This document shows positions 28,092 to 37,119 of a stretch of 64,000 nt of DNA, piece by piece (within the stretch, counting starts at the first letter, position 1; the number at the start of each line of letters is the position of its first letter). The notes beneath the pieces are model-generated. The model did not search any database. It worked only from the letters and a program-made list of their open reading frames with translations, and was not told the origin of the DNA. This DNA is from Pectobacterium zantedeschiae (GTDB taxonomy: Bacteria; Pseudomonadota; Gammaproteobacteria; Enterobacterales; Enterobacteriaceae), in the NCBI RefSeq assembly GCF_004137795.1, contig NZ_NWTM01000004.1, positions 186,001 through 250,000 of the forward strand. Reading direction: 5' to 3'. A program made the translations under genes and the position numbers.

Positions 28092-30658
28092 GCGCTTTCT
28101 CCTTCAAGCTCACTGTTTTTTATCTGAGTAATGAGTTTCACCGGAATACGCTCGGCAGGGCGTGCCGGACGATGTTGTTGACGTTCACCCACCATTTGTA
28201 CATTCGGGTCTCGTTCCGGGCTGTTAATGAAGTGGGCGAAGCGTTTCTGTGCTTCTGGGGCTGACAGTGTCGCTTGCCATTCACAGACGTAGCCTTCCCG
28301 TAACCGCGCGATATCGGCTTCAAGCTGATCGTTAATGCCCAGCTTGTCTTTCACAATTACATTGCGTAGATAGTCGATGCCGCCTTCGAGATTATCCAGC
28401 CAGACGGACGTACGCTGGAGCTTATCGGCCGTGCGGATGTAGAACATCATGAAACGGTCCAGATAGCGGACTAAAGTCTCGCGGTCCAGATCGGCTTCCA
28501 GCAGGTCGGCGTGGCGCGGTTTCATCCCGCCGTTCCCGCATACATAGAGATTCCAGCCTTTTTCGGTGGCAATAATTCCCACGTCTTTACCCTGTGCTTC
28601 AGCACATTCCCGCGTACAGCCGGAGACGCCAAATTTCATTTTGTGCGGGGTGCGGATGCCCTTGTAGCGGTTTTCAAGCTCGACGCCAAAGCCCACGCTG
28701 TCGCCGACGCCAAAACGGCACCATGTACTGCCGACGCAGGTTTTTGCCATACGTAGCGCTTTGGCGTAAGCGTGGCCTGTTTCAAATCCAGCGTTGATGA
28801 GCTGGGCCCATACGTCAGGCAGGTCGTCTTTTTGTACGCCAAAGAGCGCCATGCGCTGGGAGCCCGTCATTTTTGTGTACAGGTTATATTGCTTGGCGAT
28901 CTGGCCAATGGCGATCAGGCCATCTGGTGTGATCTCCCCGCCTGCGGAGCGTGGGATGACAGAGTAGGTGCCGTCTTTTTGGATATTACCGAGGAAGTTA
29001 TCATTGGAGTCCTGTAACGGCGCGTGCTGTGGTTTGAGCACGTATTCGTTCCAGCAGGAAGCCAACAGAGACGCGACGGTGGGTTTACAGACCTCGCAGC
29101 CATAGCCCGAACCGTGTTTTTCCAGCAGTTGATCGAACGTTTTGATTTTTTCGATTTGGATCAGGTGGTATAGCTCCTGACGCGAATAGGCAAAGTGTTC
29201 GCACAGGTGATTATTGACTTCAATCCCTTGCTTGCTGAGTTCCGCATTCAACACCTGTGTCAGCAGCGGGATACAGCCTCCGCAGCCTGTACCGGCTTTG
29301 GTGGTTTCCTTAAGCGCCGCGACGGTATGACAGCCGCCGTTAATCGCTTTGATAATGTCGCCTTTGGATACGTCGAAGCAGGAGCAGATTTGCGCACTTT
29401 CCGGTAGCGCATCGACACCCAGCGTCGGCTTCGCACTGCCAGCCGTAGCCGGAAGAATAAGCGCTTCAGGGGAATCTGGCAGCGGGATCTTGTTCAACAT
29501 GAATTGCAGCAGGTTGCCGTAATCCCGTGTGTCGCCAACCAGTACGGCACCGAGCAGCGTTTTGTTATCGGCGCTGACGATCAGACGTTTGTAGGTTTCT
29601 TTGTTTTCATCCAGCCACATATAACTGCGAGCGCCCGGTGTATGGCCATGTGCGTCGCCAATCCCGCCGACATCGACCCCCATCAGCTTGAGCTTGGCGC
29701 TCATATCGGCACCCTGGAATCGGTTTTCATGCCCTAACAGGTGGTCGACGGCAACCTGTGCCATTTTGTAGCCGGGTGCGACCAGACCAAACGGTCTGCC
29801 TTGCCATGCGGCACATTCACCGATGGCGTAGACGTCAGGATCGGAAGTTTGGCACCAGTCGTTAATGGTGATACCGCCACGTGGGCCGATTTCCAGCGCA
29901 CATTGGCGGGCCAGCTTGTCTTGGGCACGGATACCGGTAGAGAACACGATAAAGTCGACTTCCAGCGTACTGCCATCGGCAAACACCATCGTCTTGCGGC
30001 TTTCCAGACCGGAGTGCTGAATGGCCTGCGTGTTCTTGCTGGTGTGCACTCGCACACCCATATTTTCAATCTTACGTTGTAGCAGGGCGCCACCCTGTGA
30101 ATCCAGCTGTTCGGCCATGAGCACCGGAGCGAACTCAATGACGTGTGTTTCCACGCCAAGGTGTTTCAGTGCGCCAGCTGCTTCCAGACCTAATAGACCC
30201 CCGCCGATCACCGCCCCACGTTTACTGCGGCGCGCGCAGTTTTCGATAGCGTTCAGATCTTCAATGGTGCGGTAAACGAAACAGTCTTGCCCGTTTGATC
30301 CTTTAATGGCAGGGATCCAGGGATAGGAGCCGGTTGCCATGATGAGCTTGTCGTAATACACGGTACGGCCGGAATTGGAGTGAATGGCTTTTTCACTGCG
30401 GTTGATGGTGATGGCACGTTCACCTAACAGGACTTTAACGCCGTTCTTTTCGTAATAGCCTTCGCGTACCAAAGACAGCTCTTCTACTGTGTGGTGTGCG
30501 AAGTAAGAAGAGAGGTGGACACGATCGTAGGCGACGCGGGGTTCTTCACAAAAAACAGTAATATCGTAGGTGGATGTTGGGGCCTTATCCAGCAACTCTT
30601 CGATAAAACGGTGGCCAACCATCCCGTTACCGATTACAGCGAGTCTGACTTTGTTCAT
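28088..30658 (-). CDS. nirB: NADH-dependent nitrite reductase, large subunit
   Basis: Reduces nitrite to ammonium in the cytoplasm with electrons from NADH. The 856 residues start with an FAD/NAD oxidoreductase domain (VIGNGMVGHRFIEELL, then VIGGGLLGLEAAGAL). A BFD-like [2Fe-2S] region follows (CSCFDVSKGDI...GTGCGGC), then the nitrite/sulfite reductase half. Siroheme/4Fe-4S cysteines are in FGVSGCTRECAEAQGKD and the YVCGNGG motif. Anaerobic and nitrate control is supported by sites upstream. Confidence 0.97.
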   Translation of the reverse strand: MNKVRLAVIGNGMVGHRFIEELLDKAPTSTYDITVFCEEPRVAYDRVHLSSYFAHHTVEELSLVREGYYEKNGVKVLLGERAITINRSEKAIHSNSGRTVYYDKLIMATGSYPWIPAIKGSNGQDCFVYRTIEDLNAIENCARRSKRGAVIGGGLLGLEAAGALKHLGVETHVIEFAPVLMAEQLDSQGGALLQRKIENMGVRVHTSKNTQAIQHSGLESRKTMVFADGSTLEVDFIVFSTGIRAQDKLARQCALEIGPRGGITINDWCQTSDPDVYAIGECAAWQGRPFGLVAPGYKMAQVAVDHLLGHENRFQGADMSAKLKLMGVDVGGIGDAHGHTPGARSYMWLDENKETYKRLIVSADNKTLLGAVLVGDTRDYGNLLQFMLNKIPLPDSPEALILPATAGSAKPTLGVDALPESAQICSCFDVSKGDIIKAINGGCHTVAALKETTKAGTGCGGCIPLLTQVLNAELSKQGIEVNNHLCEHFAYSRQELYHLIQIEKIKTFDQLLEKHGSGYGCEVCKPTVASLLASCWNEYVLKPQHAPLQDSNDNFLGNIQKDGTYSVIPRSAGGEITPDGLIAIGQIAKQYNLYTKMTGSQRMALFGVQKDDLPDVWAQLINAGFETGHAYAKALRMAKTCVGSTWCRFGVGDSVGFGVELENRYKGIRTPHKMKFGVSGCTRECAEAQGKDVGIIATEKGWNLYVCGNGGMKPRHADLLEADLDRETLVRYLDRFMMFYIRTADKLQRTSVWLDNLEGGIDYLRNVIVKDKLGINDQLEADIARLREGYVCEWQATLSAPEAQKRFAHFINSPERDPNVQMVGERQQHRPARPAERIPVKLITQIKNSELEGESA

Positions 30659-30715
30659 TTTTGCCTCAAAATTGCTTCTTCTGAGGCTACCTTATCGCGC
30701 TACAAAGGCCGCTTA

Positions 30716-30729
30716 TTGATGTATATCAA
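30716..30729. promoter_or_regulatory. FNR binding site of nirB
   Basis: TTGATGTATATCAA matches the FNR consensus TTGAT-N4-ATCAA exactly. If it is centred at -41.5 as in E. coli nirB, the start of transcription falls near 30681. A -10-like TAAGGT then lies at the expected place on the minus strand (30689-30694). Confidence 0.9.
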
Positions 30730-30742
30730 GTTGTCTTTTATA

Positions 30743-30758
30743 TACTTCTTTATGGGTA
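30743..30758. promoter_or_regulatory. NarL/NarP 7-2-7 site of nirB
   Basis: TACTTCT-TT-ATGGGTA is two inverted heptamers, each a full match to TACYYMT, with two bases between. Its centre is 28 bases from the FNR centre, which places it at -69.5, the position known for the E. coli nirB site. Confidence 0.87.
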
Positions 30759-30981
30759 TGTTGATGATTTTACTTATTTTTTATTAAGTCTTGGTTTTTG
30801 TTGGGGTTTTAGTGACGGGTAAAAATGAGATCTATAGCACGCTTTTGGTCAGAAGCGGACTGATTAGCGGCCAATCCACTATCAGGGTAATCATCTCTCT
30901 TATCAATCATTCACGTTCCTGGTGGCTCAAAAATAAAACTAAGGGATTATCCATTTATTTAATAAGGATATGAAATTTTCT

Positions 30982-30997
30982 GGTGATAACGCTCACA
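30982..30997. promoter_or_regulatory. Candidate CRP site upstream of the enolase/ABC operon
   Basis: GGTGA-TAACGC-TCACA matches nine of ten conserved positions of TGTGA-N6-TCACA. It lies about 296 bases before the GTG start of the enolase-superfamily gene. The nearby inverted TGTGCA-AC-TGCACA (31004-31017) could be a specific operator. Confidence 0.55.
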
Positions 30998-31003
30998 GCT
31001 TTA

Positions 31004-31017
31004 TGTGCAACTGCACA
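31004..31017. promoter_or_regulatory. Perfect 14-base palindrome, possible operator
   Basis: TGTGCAACTGCACA consists of inverted hexamers around AC, six bases after the CRP-like site. Its position fits an operator for the downstream operon, but no regulator gene is adjacent. Confidence 0.4.
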
Positions 31018-31292
31018 GTTATCCACGACATAATTTCTTCATATGAAAGAAATTGCCTAATGACTAACGGCGTAACAACCTTAATAATTAAAAATAAAAC
31101 GCTATTTTTTTTTAATCAGCACGCTATTTCTTTTTGTGATGCCGATCGACTTATAAGGTCGTACCAGAAAGAGATATGCACTTTTTATCTACCATCCCAA
31201 CACCGTCAGTGGAGCGCTTCTTTAATTATTTGTGTGGCTTACATGCGCAATCGCGTACATGAGCTGTGTTAAACATCAAGGCAGGTAACAAC

Positions 31293-32447
31293 GTGAAAAT
31301 AGAATCAATTGATGTCACCGTCTTCACTTATCCCACACGTCGGGTTTCCGACAGTGCGGGTCATTCACACCCGGGAGCCGAGAATCAGGCCAAGATGGCG
31401 CTGTTGACCATCACGGCGGATGACGGCCAAAAAGGTTACGCTTTCGCTCCGCCGGAAGTGATTCGTCCTCATATCGTTAATGCTTTCTTCCGCAAAGTGT
31501 TAATTGGGCAGAATCCGTTCGACCGTGAGCGCCTCTGGCAGGATCTGGTGCATTGGCAACGCGGCAGCGCCAACCAACTGACCGACCGCGCGCTGTCGAT
31601 TGTGGAATCTGCACTGTGGGATTTGCAAGGACGCGTGCTGAACATACCAGTACATAAACTGCTCGGTGGCTATCGTGAAAAAGTCCCTGCCTACGGCAGT
31701 ACCATGTGTGGTGATGAGCTGGAAGGTGGTTTATCGACGCCAGAGGAGTTTGGCCAGTTTGCAGAAAAGCTGGTGCAGCGCGGTTATAAAGCCATCAAGT
31801 TGCATACCTGGATGCCGCCAGTATCGTTCGCGCCTAGCCCGAAAATGGATGTGAAAGCCTGTGCGGCAGTACGTGAAGCTGTCGGCCCAGACATCTGCCT
31901 GATGCTGGATGGTTACCACTGGTACAGCCGTAGCGATGCGCTCTATATCGGTCGTGAACTGCAAAAGCTTGATTTCACTTGGTTTGAAGAGCCAATGGAA
32001 GAACAGAGCATGGCGTCCTATAGCTGGCTGACCAAGAGCCTGGATATCGATGTCATCGGGCCGGAAAGTTTGTCAGGTAAATACTTCAGCCGTGCTGACT
32101 GGGTGAAAGAAGGCGCATGCGACATTTTACGTGCGGGCGTGCAAGGCGTGGGCGGTCTCTGGCCGTGTATGAAGGTCGCTAGCCTGGCGGAATCCTTTGG
32201 TATGGACTGTGAAATTCACGGTAACGGCGCACCAAACCTCAACGTCGTTGGGGCGATCAAAAACTGCCGCTGGTACGAGCGCGGTCTGCTACATCCTTTC
32301 CTCGATTACGACGAACCTGCTGCTTATCTGAATTCGATTGTCGATCCGATGGATGATGAAGGTTTTGTGCATCTGCCGCAACGTCCGGGGCTGGGAGAAG
32401 ATATCAATTTTGACTGGATTGAGGAGCATACCCTAAGTAAAGAATAA
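31293..32447 (+). CDS. Enolase-superfamily enzyme, mandelate racemase type
   Basis: A 384-residue TIM-barrel enzyme of the mandelate racemase/muconate lactonizing group; members act on acid sugars or other carboxylates by removing the proton next to the carboxylate. Metal ligands look like D206 (MLDGYHW), E232 (FEEP) and E258 (GPES). Likely bases are K169/H171 (KLHTW) on strand two and a D277-H309 pair (CDILR, EIHGNG), which points to the racemase/dehydratase subgroup. The substrate is unknown. I chose the GTG at 31293 (AGGT seven bases upstream) over an in-frame GTG at 31266. It heads an operon with a peptide-type ABC transporter. Confidence 0.85.
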   Translation: MKIESIDVTVFTYPTRRVSDSAGHSHPGAENQAKMALLTITADDGQKGYAFAPPEVIRPHIVNAFFRKVLIGQNPFDRERLWQDLVHWQRGSANQLTDRALSIVESALWDLQGRVLNIPVHKLLGGYREKVPAYGSTMCGDELEGGLSTPEEFGQFAEKLVQRGYKAIKLHTWMPPVSFAPSPKMDVKACAAVREAVGPDICLMLDGYHWYSRSDALYIGRELQKLDFTWFEEPMEEQSMASYSWLTKSLDIDVIGPESLSGKYFSRADWVKEGACDILRAGVQGVGGLWPCMKVASLAESFGMDCEIHGNGAPNLNVVGAIKNCRWYERGLLHPFLDYDEPAAYLNSIVDPMDDEGFVHLPQRPGLGEDINFDWIEEHTLSKE

Positions 32448-32543
32448 CTTTTTTGTATGAATGGTTTTTTGTTCGATCTGAAAGATAGCCTTACCTAAAA
32501 AATAAAAAGTTGTCGTCTTCCATGCTCCCACACCTGGAGAATA

Positions 32544-34157
32544 ATGATGAAAGCACGAGCAATACTCCGTACCCTGCTGTTAGGTTCACTCTGCATGGCC
32601 GCTACGCCGGCCATTCTATCGGCAAAAACCCCTGACGATCAGCTGATCGTGGGGATGAACATGAACAACATGCTCTCACTCGACCCGGCCGCGATGACCG
32701 GTAATGAAGTGGTGGGCATTATCGTTAACCTCTATGACTCGCTGGTGGTGCTCGATCCTGCCAATCTGAGTAACATCCTGCCTTCTCTGGCGAAAAGCTG
32801 GAGCGTCAATGATGCTGGTAACGTCATTACCTTCAATCTCGTGGATAACGCCAAATTCCATTCTGGCAACCCCGTGACGGCACAAGATTTCGCCTGGTCG
32901 ATGAAGCGTCTGCTTAACCTCAATATGGCACAGGCCACGACGTGGAAATCCTACGGCTTCACCGCGGAAAACGTGGAGAAGATGATCCGTGCCAAAGACG
33001 ATCACACCGTTGAAATCGAGCTGCCGAAACCGAACGACCCTAAGTTGGTGATCTATTCGCTGGCAACGTTGGGTAGCGGTTCGGTGCTGGACAGTAAAAC
33101 CGTCATGAAGCATGAGAAAAACGGTGACTGGGGCAACGGCTGGCTGACCACGAACGAAGCCGGTTCTGGCCCGTTCAAGCTGGACGTGTGGCAGGCGAAA
33201 GACGTGCTGCGCATCAGCAAGGTTGAGAACAACTGGCAGGGCGACGCAAAAATGCGGCGCGTGATTTTCCGCCACATGACCGAATCACAGGCGCTGCGCC
33301 TGATGATTGAAAAAGGTGACATTGATGTTGCCTCTGGGATGTCGGTGCCGGATATCAACGCGTTGAAACAAGACAAAGATGTTGTGGTCGATGAGGTGAA
33401 AAAAGGCACGTTGTACTACGTTGCTATGAGTCTGAAAAATGAATACTTCGCTAAACCAAAAGTACGTGAAGCAGTTCGTTACCTGATTGATTACGATGGC
33501 GTTAATAAGACGGTGATGCCCGGCTATGGCTTCTATCACCAGCGCCCTATCCAGAAAGGGATGGATGCGACATTGCCGGATCCTGGCTACAAGCTGGACG
33601 TGCCGCGTGCGAAAGCGCTGCTGGCTGAAGCGGGCTACCCGAATGGATTTGAAACTACGCTGCGTGTCTTGTCCGATCAGCCGTTCCTGAATCTGGCGAC
33701 ATCGGTACAGTCCACGCTGGCACAGGCGGGCATCAAAGCCAAAATCATCTCCGGCACGGGTAATCAGGTTTACGGCGCGATGCGCGATCGTAACTTCGAT
33801 ATGCTGGTTGGCCGCGGCGGCGGCGGCGTCGATCCGCATCCTCACTCCAGCCTGCGTTCTGTTGTCTATAACCCCGATAACAGCGACGAAGCCAAACTGA
33901 CCAACTTCCAGGGCTGGCGCACCTCTTTCTACGATAAGCCGCTGAACGACATGATCGATCAAGCGCTGTTGGAGAAAGATCCTCAGAAACAAAAGCAGAT
34001 GTATATCGACGTACAGAATCGCTATGAAGAACTGTTCCCGGCCATTATTCCGGTGTCGCAGATGATCGATTCTGTGGTGTTGCGTAAGGACGTGAAAGGC
34101 TATGTACCGCACCCGTCCTCTACGACGCATCTGCGCGAGGTCTATAAACAGCGCTAA
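32544..34157 (+). CDS. Dipeptide/oligopeptide-type ABC transporter, periplasmic binding protein
   Basis: A 537-residue exported protein of the SBP family 5 (DppA/OppA/NikA). The signal peptide ends near residue 27 (AILSA-KTPDDQL). The mature start has LIVGMNMNNMLSLDPAAMTGNEV and the family's NLYDSLVVLDP...LPSLAKSW. A lipobox is absent, so it is soluble. Members of this family also carry sugars and oligosaccharides, so peptide specificity should not be assumed. It lies 97 bases after the enolase-superfamily gene. Confidence 0.92.
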   Translation: MMKARAILRTLLLGSLCMAATPAILSAKTPDDQLIVGMNMNNMLSLDPAAMTGNEVVGIIVNLYDSLVVLDPANLSNILPSLAKSWSVNDAGNVITFNLVDNAKFHSGNPVTAQDFAWSMKRLLNLNMAQATTWKSYGFTAENVEKMIRAKDDHTVEIELPKPNDPKLVIYSLATLGSGSVLDSKTVMKHEKNGDWGNGWLTTNEAGSGPFKLDVWQAKDVLRISKVENNWQGDAKMRRVIFRHMTESQALRLMIEKGDIDVASGMSVPDINALKQDKDVVVDEVKKGTLYYVAMSLKNEYFAKPKVREAVRYLIDYDGVNKTVMPGYGFYHQRPIQKGMDATLPDPGYKLDVPRAKALLAEAGYPNGFETTLRVLSDQPFLNLATSVQSTLAQAGIKAKIISGTGNQVYGAMRDRNFDMLVGRGGGGVDPHPHSSLRSVVYNPDNSDEAKLTNFQGWRTSFYDKPLNDMIDQALLEKDPQKQKQMYIDVQNRYEELFPAIIPVSQMIDSVVLRKDVKGYVPHPSSTTHLREVYKQR

Positions 34158-34288
34158 TTTCCACACGTTAAACCGGAGAATTAACCGATATGTTCCCGGT
34201 TAATTATCCCGCTCAGATACGTCAAAAGAGATGACCGCGTGAGTGGTGACTTGCTGTCGCCGCTAACTGGGTTATCAGGAGAAAGAAT

Positions 34289-35329
34289 ATGGTTTTCTCT
34301 GATTGGATCAAGCCGGGTGGAGTACTGCGTCGTTTGGCAAAACGTCTGTTTCAGGTCGTTGTCACGCTGTTCGGGTTATTAATCCTGACCTTCGTGATCG
34401 GCCGCGTGATGCCAATCGATCCAGTCCTGGCGATTGTCGGGCAGGACGCTGACCAAAGTACCTATCAACAGGTTTACCAACAGCTGGGGTTGGATAAACC
34501 GCTGTATGTGCAGTTCTTTATTTACTTCAATTCACTGATGCATGGGGATTTGGGCAATGCACTCCTGACTGGGCGGCCGGTTGTGGATGACATTATCCGG
34601 GTTTTCCCCGCCACCATCGAACTAGCCACCATGGCAATTATTGTTGGGGCGGGTCTAGGTGTGCCGCTAGGCGTGCTGGCTGCGGCGCGACGCGGTAAGT
34701 GGGCGGATTATGTGGTGCGTTTTATCAGTCTGGCGGGCTATTCCACACCGATATTTTGGGTCGGGATGATGGGGCTGCTGGTGTTCTATGCCTGGCTGAA
34801 CTGGGTTGGCGGTGCTGGTCGGGTTGATATGGCCTACGACGGCCTGGTTGAGAACCGTACCGGCCTGCTGCTGGTGGATTCATTACTGGCAGGTGAGTGG
34901 GATGTGTTCCGCAGCGCGCTGAACCATCTGGTGCTGCCAGCCACGATTCTCGGTTTCCATTCACTAGCTTATATCAGCCGTATGACGCGCAGCTTCATGC
35001 TGGCGCAGCTTTCGCAGGAATACATCATTACGGCGCGAGTTAAGGGACTGTCTGAGTTCCGTGTTGTCTGGGCGCATGCGTTTCGCAATATTCTGGTTCA
35101 GCTTCTGACGGTAGTGGCGCTGGCGTATGGCTCGCTGCTGGAAGGGGCGGTGCTGATCGAAACCGTCTTCTCATGGCCGGGCTTTGGTTCCTATCTGACA
35201 GGTAGCCTGCTGCTGGGGGATATGAATGCGGTTATGGGATGTGTGCTGCTGGTGGGGTTGATCTTCGTGACGCTTAACCTGCTGTCGGACATGTTGTATC
35301 AAATCTTTGATCCGAGGACGAACGCATGA
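34289..35329 (+). CDS. ABC transporter permease, DppB type
   Basis: A 346-residue inner-membrane permease with about six membrane segments. Signatures include LLILTFVIGRVMPIDPV, the EAA-type loop KGLSEFRVVWAHAFRN, and GALLETVFSWPGFGSYL-like EGAVLIETVFSWPGFG. It is longer than usual DppB between segments. Stop overlaps the next start (ATGA). Confidence 0.93.
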   Translation: MVFSDWIKPGGVLRRLAKRLFQVVVTLFGLLILTFVIGRVMPIDPVLAIVGQDADQSTYQQVYQQLGLDKPLYVQFFIYFNSLMHGDLGNALLTGRPVVDDIIRVFPATIELATMAIIVGAGLGVPLGVLAAARRGKWADYVVRFISLAGYSTPIFWVGMMGLLVFYAWLNWVGGAGRVDMAYDGLVENRTGLLLVDSLLAGEWDVFRSALNHLVLPATILGFHSLAYISRMTRSFMLAQLSQEYIITARVKGLSEFRVVWAHAFRNILVQLLTVVALAYGSLLEGAVLIETVFSWPGFGSYLTGSLLLGDMNAVMGCVLLVGLIFVTLNLLSDMLYQIFDPRTNA

Positions 35330-36249
35330 ATATTTCCTCTGAGCAGCCGGTCAGCCGTGAGTCGGTAATGCGGACACCGCCGGAAAAACGCGTGAGCCGT
35401 CTGCGGCTACGCGGTGCGAGAATCGGTGGGTTTCTTTTGACGATGCTGCGCAATCCGCTCACCGCGATTGGTTCCGCGATTGTGCTGATGTTGATGCTGG
35501 TTGCTATCTTCGCGCCGTGGATCGCCACGCACGACCCTCTGGTACAGGATTTGGCCAACGCGCTACAGGCGCCGAGTGCGGCACATTACTTCGGCACCGA
35601 TGAGTTTGGGCGCGATGTGTTTAGTCGTCTGGTCTACGGTTCACGCATCACGCTGTATATCGTTGCGCTGGTGTCGGTGACCGTTGGGCCGATTGGGTTG
35701 GCGCTGGGCGTGGTTTCGGGGTATTACGGCGGTATCGTCGATACCATCCTGATGCGTATCACCGATATTTTCATCTCTTTCCCCAGCCTGGTATTGGCGC
35801 TGGCGTTTGTTGCTGCACTCGGTCCTGGTCTTGACCATGTGGTGATCGCGATTACGCTGACGGCCTGGCCACCGATTGCTCGTCTTGCAAGGGCGGAGAC
35901 GCTGTCGCTGCGCCACGCGGACTTTGTTTCTGCCGTAAAGCTGCAAGGTGCATCATCTATCCGCATTCTGCTGCACCATATTGTGCCGCTGTGTCTGCCG
36001 TCGGTGATTATTCGTATCACCATGAATATGGCGGGCATCATTCTGACGGCGGCGGGTCTGGGCTTTCTGGGGTTGGGCGCGCAGCCGCCCGATCCTGAGT
36101 GGGGAGCGATGATCTCTGCGGGTCGTCGTTACATGATGGAGTGCTGGTGGTTAGTAACTATTCCGGGGCTGGCGATTTTGATTAACAGCCTGGCGTTCAA
36201 CTTTCTTGGAGACGGCCTACGTGACATCCTCGATCCCAGAACTGAATAA
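35326..36249 (+). CDS. ABC transporter permease, DppC type
   Basis: A 307-residue partner permease. The family's THDPLVQDLANALQAPSAAHYFGTDEFGRDVFSRLVYGSR and the EAA loop (RHADFVSAVKLQGASSIRILLHHIVP) are both visible, and the C-terminus has LGFLGLGAQPPDPEWGAM and NFLGDGLRDILDPR. It overlaps the following ATPase gene by 29 bases if that gene starts at the GTG at 36221. Confidence 0.94.
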   Translation: MNISSEQPVSRESVMRTPPEKRVSRLRLRGARIGGFLLTMLRNPLTAIGSAIVLMLMLVAIFAPWIATHDPLVQDLANALQAPSAAHYFGTDEFGRDVFSRLVYGSRITLYIVALVSVTVGPIGLALGVVSGYYGGIVDTILMRITDIFISFPSLVLALAFVAALGPGLDHVVIAITLTAWPPIARLARAETLSLRHADFVSAVKLQGASSIRILLHHIVPLCLPSVIIRITMNMAGIILTAAGLGFLGLGAQPPDPEWGAMISAGRRYMMECWWLVTIPGLAILINSLAFNFLGDGLRDILDPRTE

Positions 36250-37108
36250 GTTTTCTCAACGTGCGCCGGGAAGCTCGCCCCTGATGGAAGTGGAAAATCT
36301 GCGGGTAAGCTTCGTGAATCGTGGTGCGGTGACGGATGCCGTGCGCGGCGTCTCCTTCCAGCTTGGCTGTGAAAAGCTGGCGATTGTCGGCGAATCCGGC
36401 TCAGGTAAATCGACAGTCGGACGTGCGTTATTACAACTGCATCCACACAGCGCGCGGATTACGGCAGACAAACTACGTTTCGGTGATACCGATTTACTGA
36501 AAGCGGATGAGGCGCGGATGCGTCAGATTCGCGGCAAGCGCATATCCATGATTATGCAGGATCCAAAATATTCACTGAATCCGGTGGTGTGCGTCGGCGA
36601 TCAGATTGCCGAAGCCTATCTGGCACACCATAAGGTGTCGCACCGCGAAGCGAAGGAAAAGGTCATGGCGATGCTGGATGTGGTGCGTATTCGTCAGCCA
36701 GAGCGTGTTTATCATCTGTATCCCCATGAGATTTCGGGTGGTCAGGGGCAGCGGATCATGATTGCGATGATGCTGATTACCGAACCCGAAATCGTGATTG
36801 CCGATGAACCGACCTCCGCGCTGGACGTATCCGTGCGCTTGCAGGTGTTGGCGATGCTGGACGATCTGGTGAGTGAGCGCGGCCTGGGGCTGATTTTCAT
36901 CAGCCATGATATCAATCTGGTGCGCAGCTTCTGCGATCGAGTGCTGGTGATGTATGCCGGGCGCGTCGTGGAGTCGATTGCCGCCGCCGATCTGGACAAC
37001 GCGCAGCATCCGTATACGCGTGGGTTGCTGAATTCGCTGCCGGATATCGATCACCGACGTCCGCGTTTGCCGGTGATGAATCGCGATCCCGCCTGGATCA
37101 ACGGATAA
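36221..37108 (+). CDS. ABC transporter ATP-binding protein, DppD/OppD type
   Basis: A 295-residue ATPase. Walker A is GESGSGKST, the signature is ISGGQGQR, and Walker B is [14 protein letters not shown]. The end lacks a long oligopeptide-HPY cysteine tail and is a little short for DppD (about 327). The GTG at 36221 has GGAG nine bases upstream; an in-frame TTG at 36206 and a later ATG are possible alternatives. Confidence 0.92.
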   Translation: MTSSIPELNKFSQRAPGSSPLMEVENLRVSFVNRGAVTDAVRGVSFQLGCEKLAIVGESGSGKSTVGRALLQLHPHSARITADKLRFGDTDLLKADEARMRQIRGKRISMIMQDPKYSLNPVVCVGDQIAEAYLAHHKVSHREAKEKVMAMLDVVRIRQPERVYHLYPHEISGGQGQRIMIAMMLITEPEIVIADEPTSALDVSVRLQVLAMLDDLVSERGLGLIFISHDINLVRSFCDRVLVMYAGRVVESIAAADLDNAQHPYTRGLLNSLPDIDHRRPRLPVMNRDPAWING

Positions 37109-37119
37109 AGGGGATAATC

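Larger units (their letters stand above)
30759..31292. other. Long gap upstream of the enolase-superfamily/ABC operon
   Basis: Beyond the nirB control sites, this AT-rich stretch of about 530 bases should contain the promoter of the downstream operon. It holds a CRP-like site and a perfect 14-base palindrome (annotated separately). Short open frames here (such as 30970-31272) lack ribosome binding sites and recognisable content, and I do not call them genes. Confidence 0.5.

Noticed and set aside
30970-31272. A 100-codon open frame before the enolase-superfamily gene
   Set aside because: No ribosome binding site, no recognisable motif, AT-rich composition, and it covers likely control sites.
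36206-36220. TTG start for the DppD-type gene
   Set aside because: The GTG at 36221 has GGAG at a better distance; the TTG would place the binding site inside the start region.
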